Part shown: piece by piece, positions 18,204 through 26,837 of the stretch
How the letters are laid out: the number at the start of each line of letters is the position of its first letter
Position numbering within the stretch: position 1 is the first letter of the stretch
NCBI RefSeq assembly: GCF_039941015.1
Contig: NZ_JBDVFI010000009.1
Strand: one strand, 5' to 3'
DNA: 64,000 nucleotides
From: Sedimentitalea sp039941015
GTDB lineage: Bacteria > Pseudomonadota > Alphaproteobacteria > Rhodobacterales > Rhodobacteraceae
Notes under the pieces: generated by a model
The model's input: the letters and a program-made list of their open reading frames with translations, nothing else
Databases searched by the model: none
What the model was told of the DNA's origin: nothing
Program-made: the position numbers and the translations under genes

Positions 18204-19574
18204 ATGAGCACCAATCCGCCCGAACTGCGCCCCGACCTCGCCCCCCGCGCGCGTTTAACAGACGCGCCACGCCCCGGCCAACCAACTGTTGGCATGGTCA
18301 GTCTCGGCTGTCCCAAGGCGCTGGTGGATAGCGAACGCATTCTGACTCGGCTGCGTGCCGAGGGTTACGGCATTTCGCCCGACTATGCAGGCGCGGATGC
18401 GGTGATCGTAAACACCTGTGGGTTTCTCGACAGTGCCAAGGCTGAAAGTCTGGACGCCATTGGCGAGGCGTTGACCGAAAATGGCAAGGTGATCGTCACT
18501 GGCTGTCTTGGAGCTGAACCGGACTATATCCGCGAGCATCATCCGCGCATTCTGGCCGTCACCGGGCCGCACCAATACGAACAGGTGCTTGACGCCGTAC
18601 ATGTGGCTGTGCCGCCGGATCCCGACCCCTTTATCGACCTTTTGCCCGCCAGCGGGGTTTCACTGACCCCGCGCCACTACAGCTATCTCAAGATTTCCGA
18701 AGGCTGTAATCACAAGTGCAAATTCTGCATCATCCCCGATATGCGCGGCAAACTGGCCAGCCGTCCCGCCCATGCGGTGTTGCGCGAGGCGGAAAAGCTG
18801 GTGGAAAGCGGTGTGCGTGAACTCTTGGTGATCTCGCAGGATACATCGGCCTATGGCACCGACATTCGCGACCGCGATTTTAAGCATCCGATCATCCCAC
18901 TGGCCCGCGATCTTGGCAGCCTCGGCGCATGGATCCGGTTGCACTATGTCTATCCCTACCCGTTCGTACGCGATCTGATCCCGATGATGGCCGATCCGGA
19001 AAACGGGGTGCTACCCTATCTCGACATCCCGTTTCAACATGCCCATCCCGATACCCTCAAACGTATGGCACGTCCGGCGGCTGCCAGCCGCACGCTGGAT
19101 GAAATCGCGGCCTGGCGCAGCATTTGCCCGGACATCACCCTGCGCAGCACGTTTATCGTGGGCTATCCGGGCGAGACCGACGCGGAATTTCAAACCTTGC
19201 TTGACTGGATGGACGAAGCACAGCTCGACCGGGTTGGGTGTTTTCAATACGAAAACGTCGCCGGCGCACGGAGCAACGCGTTACCTGACCATGTGCCAGA
19301 AGAGGTGAAACAGGATCGCTGGAACCGTTTCATGGAAAAGGCGCAGGCGATATCCGAGGCCAAGCTTGCCGCGAAAGTCGGTCAGACAGTTCAGGTCATC
19401 GTGGACGAGGTCGACAACGACGCCGCCACCTGCCGTACGATGGCGGACGCCCCCGAAATCGACGGCAACCTGTTCATCGACGAAGGGTTTGAAGCACTGA
19501 AACCCGGCGATATCGTCCCGGTCACCGTGGACGAGGCCGGTGAATATGACCTCTGGGGTCGGCTCGCGCGCTAG
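18204..19574 (+). CDS. rimO: Ribosomal protein S12 methylthiotransferase
   Basis: Radical-SAM enzyme that adds a methylthio group to an Asp of ribosomal protein S12. 456 residues from the ATG at 18204; a TTG at 18174 would add ten codons, and neither start has an ideal ribosome site. The N-terminal UPF0004 domain shows VGMVSLGCPKALVDSERIL and VNTCGFLDSAK plus TGCLGAEP, giving three cluster Cys residues. The radical-SAM motif CNHKCKFC has Cys at residues 168, 172 and 175 and is followed by IIPDMRGKLASRP, diagnostic for RimO over MiaB. The C-terminal ~65 residues are a TRAM domain. Divergent from the asmA-like gene. Confidence 0.96.
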   Translation: MSTNPPELRPDLAPRARLTDAPRPGQPTVGMVSLGCPKALVDSERILTRLRAEGYGISPDYAGADAVIVNTCGFLDSAKAESLDAIGEALTENGKVIVTGCLGAEPDYIREHHPRILAVTGPHQYEQVLDAVHVAVPPDPDPFIDLLPASGVSLTPRHYSYLKISEGCNHKCKFCIIPDMRGKLASRPAHAVLREAEKLVESGVRELLVISQDTSAYGTDIRDRDFKHPIIPLARDLGSLGAWIRLHYVYPYPFVRDLIPMMADPENGVLPYLDIPFQHAHPDTLKRMARPAAASRTLDEIAAWRSICPDITLRSTFIVGYPGETDAEFQTLLDWMDEAQLDRVGCFQYENVAGARSNALPDHVPEEVKQDRWNRFMEKAQAISEAKLAAKVGQTVQVIVDEVDNDAATCRTMADAPEIDGNLFIDEGFEALKPGDIVPVTVDEAGEYDLWGRLAR

Positions 19575-19657
19575 TTCGAGCAAATATTGCTGCATTTGTG
19601 TTGCCTGACAGGCTTCGCACGGTATCCTGACTGGGCATCAGCCAGGGAGACCCAGCC

Positions 19658-19906
19658 ATGTCCGACGACCCGATCGTTGCCCAGAAAGCACCTTTTCCGA
19701 TAGAGGTGGCAGAAGGAAAAACCTATTTCTGGTGCGTCTGCGGGCGTTCGGCGAAACAACCGTTTTGCGATGGCAGCCACAAGGATACGAACTTTGCACC
19801 GTTAAAATATACGGCTGAGGCAAACAAAAAGGCCTTTTTCTGCGGCTGCAAACATACCGGAAACAAGCCACTCTGCGACGGGACGCATTCAAAGCTTCCC
19901 GACTGA
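19658..19906 (+). CDS. Tandem CDGSH iron-sulfur protein
   Basis: 82 residues with two complete CDGSH-type motifs: CVCGRSAKQPFCDGSH (residues about 26-41) and CGCKHTGNKPLCDGTH (about 62-77). Each should ligate one 2Fe-2S cluster by three Cys and one His, as in mitoNEET-like proteins. No membrane anchor is visible, so it is probably cytosolic. A good start context, with GGGAG before the ATG, supports the call. It sits alone behind rimO; an Fe-S or redox role is likely but not defined. Confidence 0.92.
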   Translation: MSDDPIVAQKAPFPIEVAEGKTYFWCVCGRSAKQPFCDGSHKDTNFAPLKYTAEANKKAFFCGCKHTGNKPLCDGTHSKLPD

Positions 19907-19930
19907 CAGCCTGTTCGGCGGCGCCTCAGC

Positions 19931-20293
19931 TCAGGCAGCACCATCTCGGTTTTCGAGGTAATAGCGCACGGCATCCTGAACCCGCCGAAACCGGTCTCCG
20001 CCCAGTTTCTTGCCACCATACCAACGTGTTACAACAACTATATGATTGCGCAGTTCCGCACGCTCAAGCATGCGCAGGATTACCATTCCCGCGCCGCTTT
20101 CGCCGTCGTCATTCTTGACCGGTCCTTCGCCTTCGAGCACCACGCCCCATGTATTGTGGGTGGCCTTGGCGAACTTTCTGTCCTTGCACAGTGATTTGAC
20201 AAGCTCTTGGGCGTCTGCGCGGCTTGTGACCGGGCCACCTGAAACAGCATATTTGCTGCCGCGATCCGTCAAAATTCCATTGAAAATCTGCAC
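19931..20293 (-). CDS. IMPACT/YigZ-family protein (short form)
   Basis: 120 residues starting at a GTG (20293). The UPF0029 core is clear: KATHNTWGVVLEG, then KNDDGESGAGMVILRMLERA, then VVVTRWYGGKKLGGDRFRRVQDAVRYYL. E. coli YigZ and eukaryotic IMPACT are longer. This form lacks the C-terminal ferredoxin-like domain, which appears usual for Rhodobacterales homologues (from memory). Function uncertain; in eukaryotes IMPACT modulates translation control through GCN1. Convergent with the CDGSH gene. Confidence 0.85.
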   Translation of the reverse strand: MQIFNGILTDRGSKYAVSGGPVTSRADAQELVKSLCKDRKFAKATHNTWGVVLEGEGPVKNDDGESGAGMVILRMLERAELRNHIVVVTRWYGGKKLGGDRFRRVQDAVRYYLENRDGAA

Positions 20294-20419
20294 GTTTAGC
20301 GATGCCCCGCTTCTAGGACGCTCAATGACGTTTATTCATTCCGGCACGTCAAACCGAAGCTCTTTCTGACAGGTTTTCGGTGCGGTTCCAATAGTTAGGG
20401 CCGCTTTCCGGCTTCTCCG

Positions 20420-21124
20420 TCAGCCCCCCAGCGATCGCACCGTCCGCGCTACCGTTTCCATCCGTGCCTTGTTAGGGGGATGCGTGCCCAAGAACTTGTC
20501 GCCCGGATCCGGAATTCGGGTAAAAAACAACGCACCAACCATCGGATCATACCCCGCGCGCCAGGTTATGATGGTGCCCAGTTCATCGGCTTCCAATTCA
20601 AATTCCTTGGCATAGGCCCGCGCACCCACGACAGCTCCCAGTTCCTTGGCTTTCTCAACGTCACTTGTGCCACCGCCGGTCAACGTTGCAAGCCCGCCAA
20701 AAACCTCGGCGGCATCTGCAGAACTCTGACGTTGACGCGCAAGGTGATTGGCGATGTGATGCGCCGCCTCGTGCCCCATGACAAAGGCCATTTCATCCGC
20801 GTTGTGAACACTGCCGATCAACGAAGCAGTAAAGGTCAGGACCGGCCTGCCCTGCACATCCACACTTTGAAACGCATTAGGTTGTGCCCGGGGGTTCGGA
20901 TCGACCGCAATCAGGAAATCGCAATTGGCAACGGTCGCACGCCGCCTACACTCCCGCTCGGCCACAGGCTCTACGGCGCGAACCACCTCGGTAAAGCTGC
21001 GCGCGGCTTCTTCGGGGGTCTGCACCCATTTGGGTTCTTCAACCGGAGCCTGTGATGTCGGAAGCGACACATCACAAGCGGCCACAAACAGGGCCAGTGC
21101 GGAAAACAAGACAGTGCAGCGCAT
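20420..21124 (-). CDS. M48-family metalloprotease lipoprotein
   Basis: 234 residues from the ATG at 21124; an alternative start eight codons upstream exists. A lipoprotein signal with lipobox FVAAC is at the N-terminus. The zinc motif is HEAAHH (VMGHEAAHHIANHL), and the third ligand lies in ELEADELGTI, as in M48/BepA-LoiP-type peptidases. Such periplasmic proteases act in outer-membrane protein quality control. The likely product is a membrane-anchored periplasmic protease. Divergent from the small gene at 21266. Confidence 0.9.
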   Translation of the reverse strand: MRCTVLFSALALFVAACDVSLPTSQAPVEEPKWVQTPEEAARSFTEVVRAVEPVAERECRRRATVANCDFLIAVDPNPRAQPNAFQSVDVQGRPVLTFTASLIGSVHNADEMAFVMGHEAAHHIANHLARQRQSSADAAEVFGGLATLTGGGTSDVEKAKELGAVVGARAYAKEFELEADELGTIITWRAGYDPMVGALFFTRIPDPGDKFLGTHPPNKARMETVARTVRSLGG

Positions 21125-21265
21125 GTTTGAGGCGATCCTTTGACGCAAGCCGGTGTGGTTCCTGTGCCGACATTAGCACAGCCGCATCGCACCGCCAGAG
21201 GCACGAGATCAAGCTTCTGTCACGGGATGCTTGCAAACCCCCGGAAGGCGCGTCAGGGTGCAGGT

Positions 21266-21511
21266 ATGTTTACAATTGAGCATGAATTCGACGCGACCGT
21301 GATCACCCTTGTGGACGAGGGAGAAGCACCGCTGCTGGAAGATATCACGATCAACAGTTTTGCCGAGTGTGTCACGCTCGAGCAACTGGATACGCGCACG
21401 GATCGCGTGCAGAAAATCACTCTTTCTCCCGAGCAGTTACGGGATCTAGCAGCAGCGCTTGACCTGCCGGAGGGCATTTATCAGCTTCGCGAAATTCCTG
21501 AGCCCGAATAG
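21266..21511 (+). CDS. Small conserved hypothetical protein
   Basis: 81 residues from the ATG at 21266 (GCAGGT just upstream). I do not recognise a named family. The protein is acidic (EHEFDATVITLVDEGEAPLLEDI) with no Cys cluster, membrane segment or signal peptide. The balanced codon use and the start with a fair ribosome site make it a likely real gene. The C-terminal LSPEQLRDLAAALDLPEGIYQ suggests a helical end. Its 3' end overlaps the convergent DUF167 gene by 31 bp. Confidence 0.65.
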   Translation: MFTIEHEFDATVITLVDEGEAPLLEDITINSFAECVTLEQLDTRTDRVQKITLSPEQLRDLAAALDLPEGIYQLREIPEPE

Positions 21512-21774
21512 GCAAACACCTTGATCCGCGACGTCTGACCTCGCACCAAGGTCAGCTCTGACGGTGCAACCCCCATCGCTTTTGCCAGAAGGGCCTGCAC
21601 AGCTGCATTCGCCTTGCCGTTTTCCGGCGCCGCAGTCACAGCCGCACGCAGATCATCACCAGAGCGCGTCAAACGGGCGCTTGCCGCCTTGGGCGTAACT
21701 CGCACGGTAAATTGCTGGCCGGGTCGGGCCAGATCGGACAGATCGGGAAAGTCTCTGAGCTTTGGGCGCGCCAT
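21481..21774 (-). CDS. DUF167 (YggU-family) protein
   Basis: 97 residues from the ATG at 21774; a longer frame to 21876 runs towards the divergent gene and is unlikely. The family core is visible: FTVRVTPKAASARL, then LRAAVTAAPENGKANAAVQALLAKAMGV, then LVRGQTSRIKVF. Members are small alpha/beta proteins of unknown function, often encoded near YggT. Tail-to-tail overlap of 31 bp with the preceding small gene. Confidence 0.9.
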   Translation of the reverse strand: MARPKLRDFPDLSDLARPGQQFTVRVTPKAASARLTRSGDDLRAAVTAAPENGKANAAVQALLAKAMGVAPSELTLVRGQTSRIKVFAYSGSGISRS

Positions 21775-21869
21775 CTCTGCAGTCTGCGCCGGATGACGGC
21801 GAAAGCGCCATAGACTTTTCGCTGATGACAGGGATATTTGACGACAAACCAATGTTTGGGGAAAATCGC

Positions 21870-22985
21870 ATGACAACAGGCTTTTTCTGGGACGAACGCT
21901 GTTTCTGGCACGCGGGCGGAAACTATGTTTTCACATTGCCCGTGGGCGGGTTGGTCCAACCGCAGGTTACCGGAGGCTTGCCTGAAAATCCGGAAACCAA
22001 GCGGCGCCTGAAAAACCTCATGGACGTGACCGGGTTGACCAATGATCTTGCGGCACAGACCGCAGCCCCGGCTGACTGGGAGGATCTGCTTCGCGTCCAC
22101 CCCGACTCCTATCTGACCGAATTCAAGCGGCTTTCGGATGCAGGCGGAGGCGAACTTGGTCGTCGCACACCCTTTGCCGCCGGCGGATTCGAGATCGCAA
22201 CCCTTTCGGCGGGATTGTCGATTGCAGCGGTCGAAGCAGTTTTGACCGGAGACGTCGACAATGCCTATGCCTTGTCGCGTCCGCCGGGACATCACTGTTT
22301 ACCGGATTTCCCCAACGGCTTCTGTCTCTTGGCCAATATCGCCATCGCGATAGAGACGGCCAAGGCACGCCACGGGTTGGGCAAGGTCGCTGTGCTGGAT
22401 TGGGACGTGCATCACGGCAACGGGACCGAAGCGATCTATTACGACCGCGATGATGTAATGACGATTTCAATCCATCAGGAAGGGAACTATCCAACCGATT
22501 CCGGCGCAATCACTGACCGTGGGCGCGGTGCCGGTGACGGATACAACATGAACGTCCCCCTGCCCGCCGGGGCAGGGCACACCGCCTATCTTGCGGTCAT
22601 GGATGAAATCGTGCGTCCCGCACTTGATGCATTCCAGCCCGACATGATCATCGTGGCCTGTGGTTTTGATGCGTCGGCCTGCGATCCATTGGCACGAATG
22701 CTGGCGACCGCCGATACATTTCGGCAGATGACGCAGCGCATCAAGGATGCCGCCGCCGACCTTTGCGACGGGAAACTGGTGCTGGTGCACGAGGGCGGTT
22801 ATTCAGAAATGTACGTGCCATTCTGTGGGCATGCCACGCTCGAGGCGCTGTCGGGCAGCGCAATCACGGCACCGGATCCGATGGCCGAAACTTTTGCAAT
22901 TCGCCAGCCATCGGCGCGGTTTGATGCCTTTCTGCGCGAGATCGTGCGCGATGCTGCGGATGTCTTGCGCGCGCCATCCAACTAA
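21870..22985 (+). CDS. Histone deacetylase/acetylpolyamine amidohydrolase family protein
   Basis: 371 residues from the ATG at 21870, with GGGGAA upstream. Zinc deacetylase motifs are complete: RPPGHHCLPDFPNGFC (tandem catalytic His), LDWDVHHGNGTEAIYY (zinc Asp/His), CGFDASACDPLA (zinc Asp) and EGGYS with the transition-state Tyr. This is the class II HDAC-like group, which in bacteria includes acetylpolyamine and acetoin-related hydrolases. The natural substrate cannot be deduced. Followed by a large hairpin and then the nitroreductase gene. Confidence 0.93.
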   Translation: MTTGFFWDERCFWHAGGNYVFTLPVGGLVQPQVTGGLPENPETKRRLKNLMDVTGLTNDLAAQTAAPADWEDLLRVHPDSYLTEFKRLSDAGGGELGRRTPFAAGGFEIATLSAGLSIAAVEAVLTGDVDNAYALSRPPGHHCLPDFPNGFCLLANIAIAIETAKARHGLGKVAVLDWDVHHGNGTEAIYYDRDDVMTISIHQEGNYPTDSGAITDRGRGAGDGYNMNVPLPAGAGHTAYLAVMDEIVRPALDAFQPDMIIVACGFDASACDPLARMLATADTFRQMTQRIKDAAADLCDGKLVLVHEGGYSEMYVPFCGHATLEALSGSAITAPDPMAETFAIRQPSARFDAFLREIVRDAADVLRAPSN

Positions 22986-22989
22986 AACA

Positions 22990-23025
22990 CCTTCGGTTTT
23001 CGGGTTGAAACTCGGAGACCGAAGG
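22990..23025. repeat. Long inverted repeat between the deacetylase and nitroreductase genes
   Basis: Outer arms CCTTCGGT (22990-22997) and ACCGAAGG (23018-23025) pair perfectly. The inner CGGGTT/AACTCG extends the stem with a wobble pair. There is no T-run, so it is not a standard terminator; an intercistronic RNA hairpin or a protein site is possible. Confidence 0.6.
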
Positions 23026-23063
23026 CCGACATGTCACGCAGCTTACAAGACAAGGTGCCGATA

Positions 23064-23642
23064 ATGCCCGATCCCAATTCTGCCGCACTGGAATTCATGC
23101 TGTCCCGCAGGTCCCGCCCGGCCAAGACATTGATGCCGCCGGTGCCGACCCATGAACAACTGCGCCCGATCCTGACCGCCGCAGCACGCACCCCGGATCA
23201 TGGCAAACTTGAACCCTGGCGCTTTATCGTGATCGAAGGCGCGGCCATGGCACGGCTCGCGGATTTGGCTGCGGCGCGTGGGGCGGCATTGGGCAAGTCG
23301 CCCGAAGACATCGAAAAGGCACGGGGACAGTTCGATCAGGGTCACCTCGCGGTGGCGGTGATCGAAATACAGAAACCGTCTGACAAGATTCCACCGATCG
23401 AGCAGACCTATTCGACCGGTGCCGTCTGTCTCGCTCTCTTAAACGCCGCATTGGCGTCGGGTTGGGGTGCCAACTGGCTGAGTGGCTGGGTCAGCCATGA
23501 TCGCACGTTCTGCGAGGACGGGCTGAATTTGGCGGCAAACGAATCCATCGCCGGTCTGATTCACATCGGCACCGAACGATCCGCCCCACCAGAGCGGCCC
23601 CGCCCTGATCTGGACAGCATCATCGAATGGCGCGACGCATGA
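23064..23642 (+). CDS. Nitroreductase-family protein (YdjA-like)
   Basis: 192 residues from the ATG at 23064 (AAGGTG upstream). The FMN-binding start SRRSRPAKTLMPP and the TPDHGKLEPWRFIVIEG segment are typical of short, YdjA-type nitroreductases, and GWGANWLSGW follows the central helix. These NAD(P)H:FMN enzymes reduce nitro groups or quinones; the physiological substrate is unknown. The stop overlaps the start of the next gene (ATGA, 23639-23642), so the two are co-translated. Confidence 0.88.
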   Translation: MPDPNSAALEFMLSRRSRPAKTLMPPVPTHEQLRPILTAAARTPDHGKLEPWRFIVIEGAAMARLADLAAARGAALGKSPEDIEKARGQFDQGHLAVAVIEIQKPSDKIPPIEQTYSTGAVCLALLNAALASGWGANWLSGWVSHDRTFCEDGLNLAANESIAGLIHIGTERSAPPERPRPDLDSIIEWRDA

Positions 23643-24346
23643 TCTTTCAATCGTTCTCGCTTGCGCTTGGACAACTTGGCGACCGACGCTTTCGCCGGGT
23701 CCTGCTGCTTGGTCTGGCACTGACGATCCTGCTGTTGATCGCGGCCAGCGCGGGCTTTGTCTGGCTGATCGGCGCGCTGGTGGGCGACGATGCGTCCTTG
23801 CCGTTCGTCGGAGAGGTGACCTGGCTCAGCGATCTGGCAAGTTGGACATCAATCCTCTTGATGATGGTCTTGTCGGTTTTTCTGATGGTTCCCGTCGCCT
23901 CGGCGATCACTTCGATGTTTCTGGACGAGGTCGCACAGGCGGTTGAAGACAAGCACTATCCCGGTTTGCCCAAGGTTCCCGGCGTACCTTTTGGGGATGC
24001 GCTGCGTGACACGGTGAATTTTCTCGGAGTGCTGATCGGCGCCAACATCCTCGCACTCCTGCTCTATGTCATGTTCGCGCCGATGGCGCCGTTCATTTTC
24101 TGGGCGTTAAACGGCTTTCTGCTTGGCCGTGAATATTTCATGCTCGCGGCTATGCGCCGGATCGGGCGCACACGCGCAAAACAACTGCGCGCAAAATACA
24201 GCTCGACGATCTGGCTGGCAGGAACCTTGATGGCGATCCCGCTGTCGATACCTTTGGTCAACCTTGTGATCCCGATACTGGGTGCCGCGACCTTTACCCA
24301 CATCTTTCATCAGGTGCAGGCGCGCGCAGAAGGCGTCGCAAACTAG
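23639..24346 (+). CDS. EI24/CysZ-like membrane protein
   Basis: 235 residues from the ATG at 23639. Hydrophobic segments fit four to six membrane helices, with PVASAITSMFLDEVAQAVEDKHYPG in between. That segment, together with the later FWALNGFLLGREYFMLAAMRR, is characteristic of the EI24 domain family, which includes the sulfate transporter CysZ. Sulfate transport is possible but unproven. Translationally coupled to the nitroreductase gene. Confidence 0.85.
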   Translation: MIFQSFSLALGQLGDRRFRRVLLLGLALTILLLIAASAGFVWLIGALVGDDASLPFVGEVTWLSDLASWTSILLMMVLSVFLMVPVASAITSMFLDEVAQAVEDKHYPGLPKVPGVPFGDALRDTVNFLGVLIGANILALLLYVMFAPMAPFIFWALNGFLLGREYFMLAAMRRIGRTRAKQLRAKYSSTIWLAGTLMAIPLSIPLVNLVIPILGAATFTHIFHQVQARAEGVAN

Positions 24347-24357
24347 GGAACAGGACC

Positions 24358-25314
24358 CTAATCGAGCCGGACGATTTCGTGGCCGTTCCAATACCAGGTG
24401 AACTCGCAATTCGGTCGGTTCTGGCAGGTCGCCAATCGTCCGACGGTCACAATCCCCATGTTTCCATTGCTCAGAGGTTGCAACCAGACCGCTTGCGCCA
24501 ACAGGTCCTCTGGCCGTTCGCCACGTGCATGGCCAGAGCTGACAAAGACCTGCGCCGAACATGCAGACGCGCCGCAGAATGGGCGTGGATAACCACCTTT
24601 ACAGGTGATTTCATGCCAGAACACGACCACATCTTCGGTCCCGTCGCCGTCAATTTCGCCGCTGAAAAAGGTCTTTGGCCCCATGGTCGCAGGACCACCA
24701 CAGCCCGATTGTATCGCGGCCTCGGCAACCCGACGCATCGAGACCTTGGGCGCAACCGCGGGTGCGACTGAAACCCATGGCTGGCCAATCGCGGTGAACA
24801 TCGACTGGCAATGCTCGGTCAATGCAGCATGTGCCTTGCCAAAGCCCTTGGACGTGATGACTCGCGTGCCTGCTTTGCTGCGCACTTCAAAGCTCGCCTG
24901 CTCGGCAATCACGGAAAAGACGGGGTCTGTCGCGGGCAGATCGACCTCCCAGGTTGAATACAGGTCGTTCCAATTGACACCTGAAAACCGGTATCCGGTG
25001 GCGCCGACGACAAGCAGAACGTCTTGCCGCTCTCGGGTCACGCCATCATGGCTCCCGATCAGCTTGTCACTCATGTAGAGTCGCAAGCTGTCGCGCGGAG
25101 TGATGTCTGGCTCCATGTTACCGGTCTGCAGCGCAGTCAGCCCCTGAGGCGATCTCTCGCCACACAGAAACATCAGGTCCCTGTCATCGGATGGGACAAT
25201 TGATCCGGTAAAGAACGAACCGTCATCAAAGCTCTGAAACCGCCATTCTGTGGTCTGCGCCTCAAGCTGAGCGGCGAGAGCAAGAGCGAACAGGCTCACA
25301 ATCACACGGAACAC
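24358..25314 (-). CDS. Secreted protein of unknown function
   Basis: About 318 residues from a GTG at 25314 with AGGGG 6 nt upstream; a TTG two codons earlier is possible. A signal peptide is clear (VIVSLFALALAAQLEAQ). Eight or so Cys residues cluster in the C-terminal third (CKGGYPRPFCGASACSAQVF, ATCQNRPNCEF), implying disulfides. EIDGDGTEDVVVFW resembles the calcium-binding FG-GAP loop. No named family recognised. It follows the 25324 gene after 9 nt, so they form a two-gene unit. Confidence 0.7.
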   Translation of the reverse strand: MFRVIVSLFALALAAQLEAQTTEWRFQSFDDGSFFTGSIVPSDDRDLMFLCGERSPQGLTALQTGNMEPDITPRDSLRLYMSDKLIGSHDGVTRERQDVLLVVGATGYRFSGVNWNDLYSTWEVDLPATDPVFSVIAEQASFEVRSKAGTRVITSKGFGKAHAALTEHCQSMFTAIGQPWVSVAPAVAPKVSMRRVAEAAIQSGCGGPATMGPKTFFSGEIDGDGTEDVVVFWHEITCKGGYPRPFCGASACSAQVFVSSGHARGERPEDLLAQAVWLQPLSNGNMGIVTVGRLATCQNRPNCEFTWYWNGHEIVRLD

Positions 25315-25323
25315 GTCCAACCC

Positions 25324-25680
25324 CTATGGTGCGAGCAGCCAGCGCCCGTCGGCGGCCTTGCACATCTGCGGCTTCAATTCGACCGGTTTCGTCGCGTCCT
25401 TGGGATAGATGGCATGTTCGATGAACACGCAATTGCCACGCACAGCCGCCAACGTGACCTCTCCGCGTGCGCCGGTTTCGGGGTTGGACCAGTCAAGCTT
25501 GGTTCCGGTGGGCTTAACGGTTGGTGTATAAAGTTCCTTTTCCGTGGCCGTCAGCAGCTCGAAGTCCTGCGGACTGAGGCCGGAATCCGCCAGAATTTTG
25601 CTGAGCGGTTTCGCCATCACCCCGACAGGTGCGGCCAACGCGATAGCCAACGCCGCGATCAGTGTCGTTAAATGTCTCAT
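25324..25680 (-). CDS. Small secreted protein, surface-antigen-like C-terminus (tentative)
   Basis: 118 residues with a clean signal peptide (LIAALAIALAAPVGVMA). The central LDWSNPETGARGEVTL and the paired Cys in GNCVFIEHAIYPK and PQMCKAADGRWLLAP loosely resemble the C-terminal domain of the RT0821/Lpp0805-like surface proteins. That resemblance is a guess from memory. First gene of the unit with 24358-25314; divergent from the allE-like gene. Confidence 0.65.
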   Translation of the reverse strand: MRHLTTLIAALAIALAAPVGVMAKPLSKILADSGLSPQDFELLTATEKELYTPTVKPTGTKLDWSNPETGARGEVTLAAVRGNCVFIEHAIYPKDATKPVELKPQMCKAADGRWLLAP

Positions 25681-25893
25681 GAATGCTCTAACCTATTCTA
25701 TGACTTCCGGATTCAGGCACGAGAAACAACGCCTCTGCCAATCTTGCCAAAGCTGATGAGGCGGTGTCTACGGCGAAACCGGCTTATTGCGGTCAATCTT
25801 CAAAAAAAGACGATATATCCTACTTGGCCTTGCGCGGTTGGTTTGCCGCTCCACCTGCTCCATTCTGGACCGAGCCATTCAGTGAGGAGCCGA

Positions 25894-26727
25894 ATGCCCA
25901 AACCAGATTATTTTGCCCCGACCGGTGGGCACCCGCCACAAACGCAGCTGTTGACCGACCGTGCGATGTTCACCGAGGCCTATGCGGTCATCCCGAAAGG
26001 GACGATGCGCGACATCACGACCAGCTTTCTGCCCCATTGGTCGGCAACCCGCCTTTGGGTCATTGCGCGCCCGATGACCGGATTTGCGGAAACATTCTCG
26101 CATTACATCATGGAAGTTGCGGCAGGCGGCGGCAGCGATACACCCGAAAGCGATCCCGAAGCCGAGGGTGTCCTCTTTGTCGTCGAAGGCGCATTGACCC
26201 TGACGATCGAGGGGGAGCGACACGTGATGAACGCAGGTGGCTTTGCCTTCCTGCCTGCAGGATGCAACTGGACCCTGCACAATCACGCGGGCGGAGAGGC
26301 GCGGTTTCACTGGATTCGCAAAGCTTATGAACCCGCCCCCGGAATAGATGCGCCAGAACCGCTTGTAACAAGCGACACCGAGGTTTCCCCGACCGAGATG
26401 CCCGGAACCGAAGGACGTTGGGCGACGACAAGGTTTGTCGACCCGGCGGACATGCGCCATGACATGCATGTCACCGTCGTTACGTTTCAGCCCGGTGGCG
26501 TTATTCCGTTTCTTGAAACCCATGTTATGGAGCACGGGCTTTACGTGCTTGAAGGCAAGGCGGTCTACCGGCTCAATCAGGATTGGGTCGAGGTCGAGGC
26601 CGGCGATTACATGTGGCTGCGCGCGTTCTGCCCCCAAGCGTGTTATGCGGGCGGACCGGGCCCGTTCCGCTATCTGCTTTATAAGGATGTGAACCGCCAC
26701 ATGCCGCTGCGACTTTCCAAGCGCTGA
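25894..26727 (+). CDS. allE: (S)-ureidoglycine aminohydrolase
   Basis: Converts (S)-ureidoglycine to (S)-ureidoglycolate plus ammonia in purine ring catabolism. 277 residues from the ATG at 25894, with GAGGAG 5 nt upstream. Bicupin fold: the first cupin runs VLFVVEGALTLTIEG to FAFLPAGCNWTLHN, the second is FQPGGVIPFLETHVMEHGLYVLEGKAVYRLNQDWVEVEAGDYMWLRAFCPQ. His, Glu and Gln residues in the second cupin fit the manganese site of the family. The upstream allantoate-cleaving enzyme is not in the window. Neighbouring purine genes (allA, puuE-uraD, uraH, puuD) support the call. Confidence 0.92.
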   Translation: MPKPDYFAPTGGHPPQTQLLTDRAMFTEAYAVIPKGTMRDITTSFLPHWSATRLWVIARPMTGFAETFSHYIMEVAAGGGSDTPESDPEAEGVLFVVEGALTLTIEGERHVMNAGGFAFLPAGCNWTLHNHAGGEARFHWIRKAYEPAPGIDAPEPLVTSDTEVSPTEMPGTEGRWATTRFVDPADMRHDMHVTVVTFQPGGVIPFLETHVMEHGLYVLEGKAVYRLNQDWVEVEAGDYMWLRAFCPQACYAGGPGPFRYLLYKDVNRHMPLRLSKR

Positions 26728-26837
26728 TCACATCCTGCCCGGTTGCCCCGGCCCGCAGATTGCGCCAAAGTTGTCCAAGGACGCGGCCGATTGTGCAAAC
26801 TGGCCGCGATCAGTGACCGAATGGCGGAGTCTGACCC

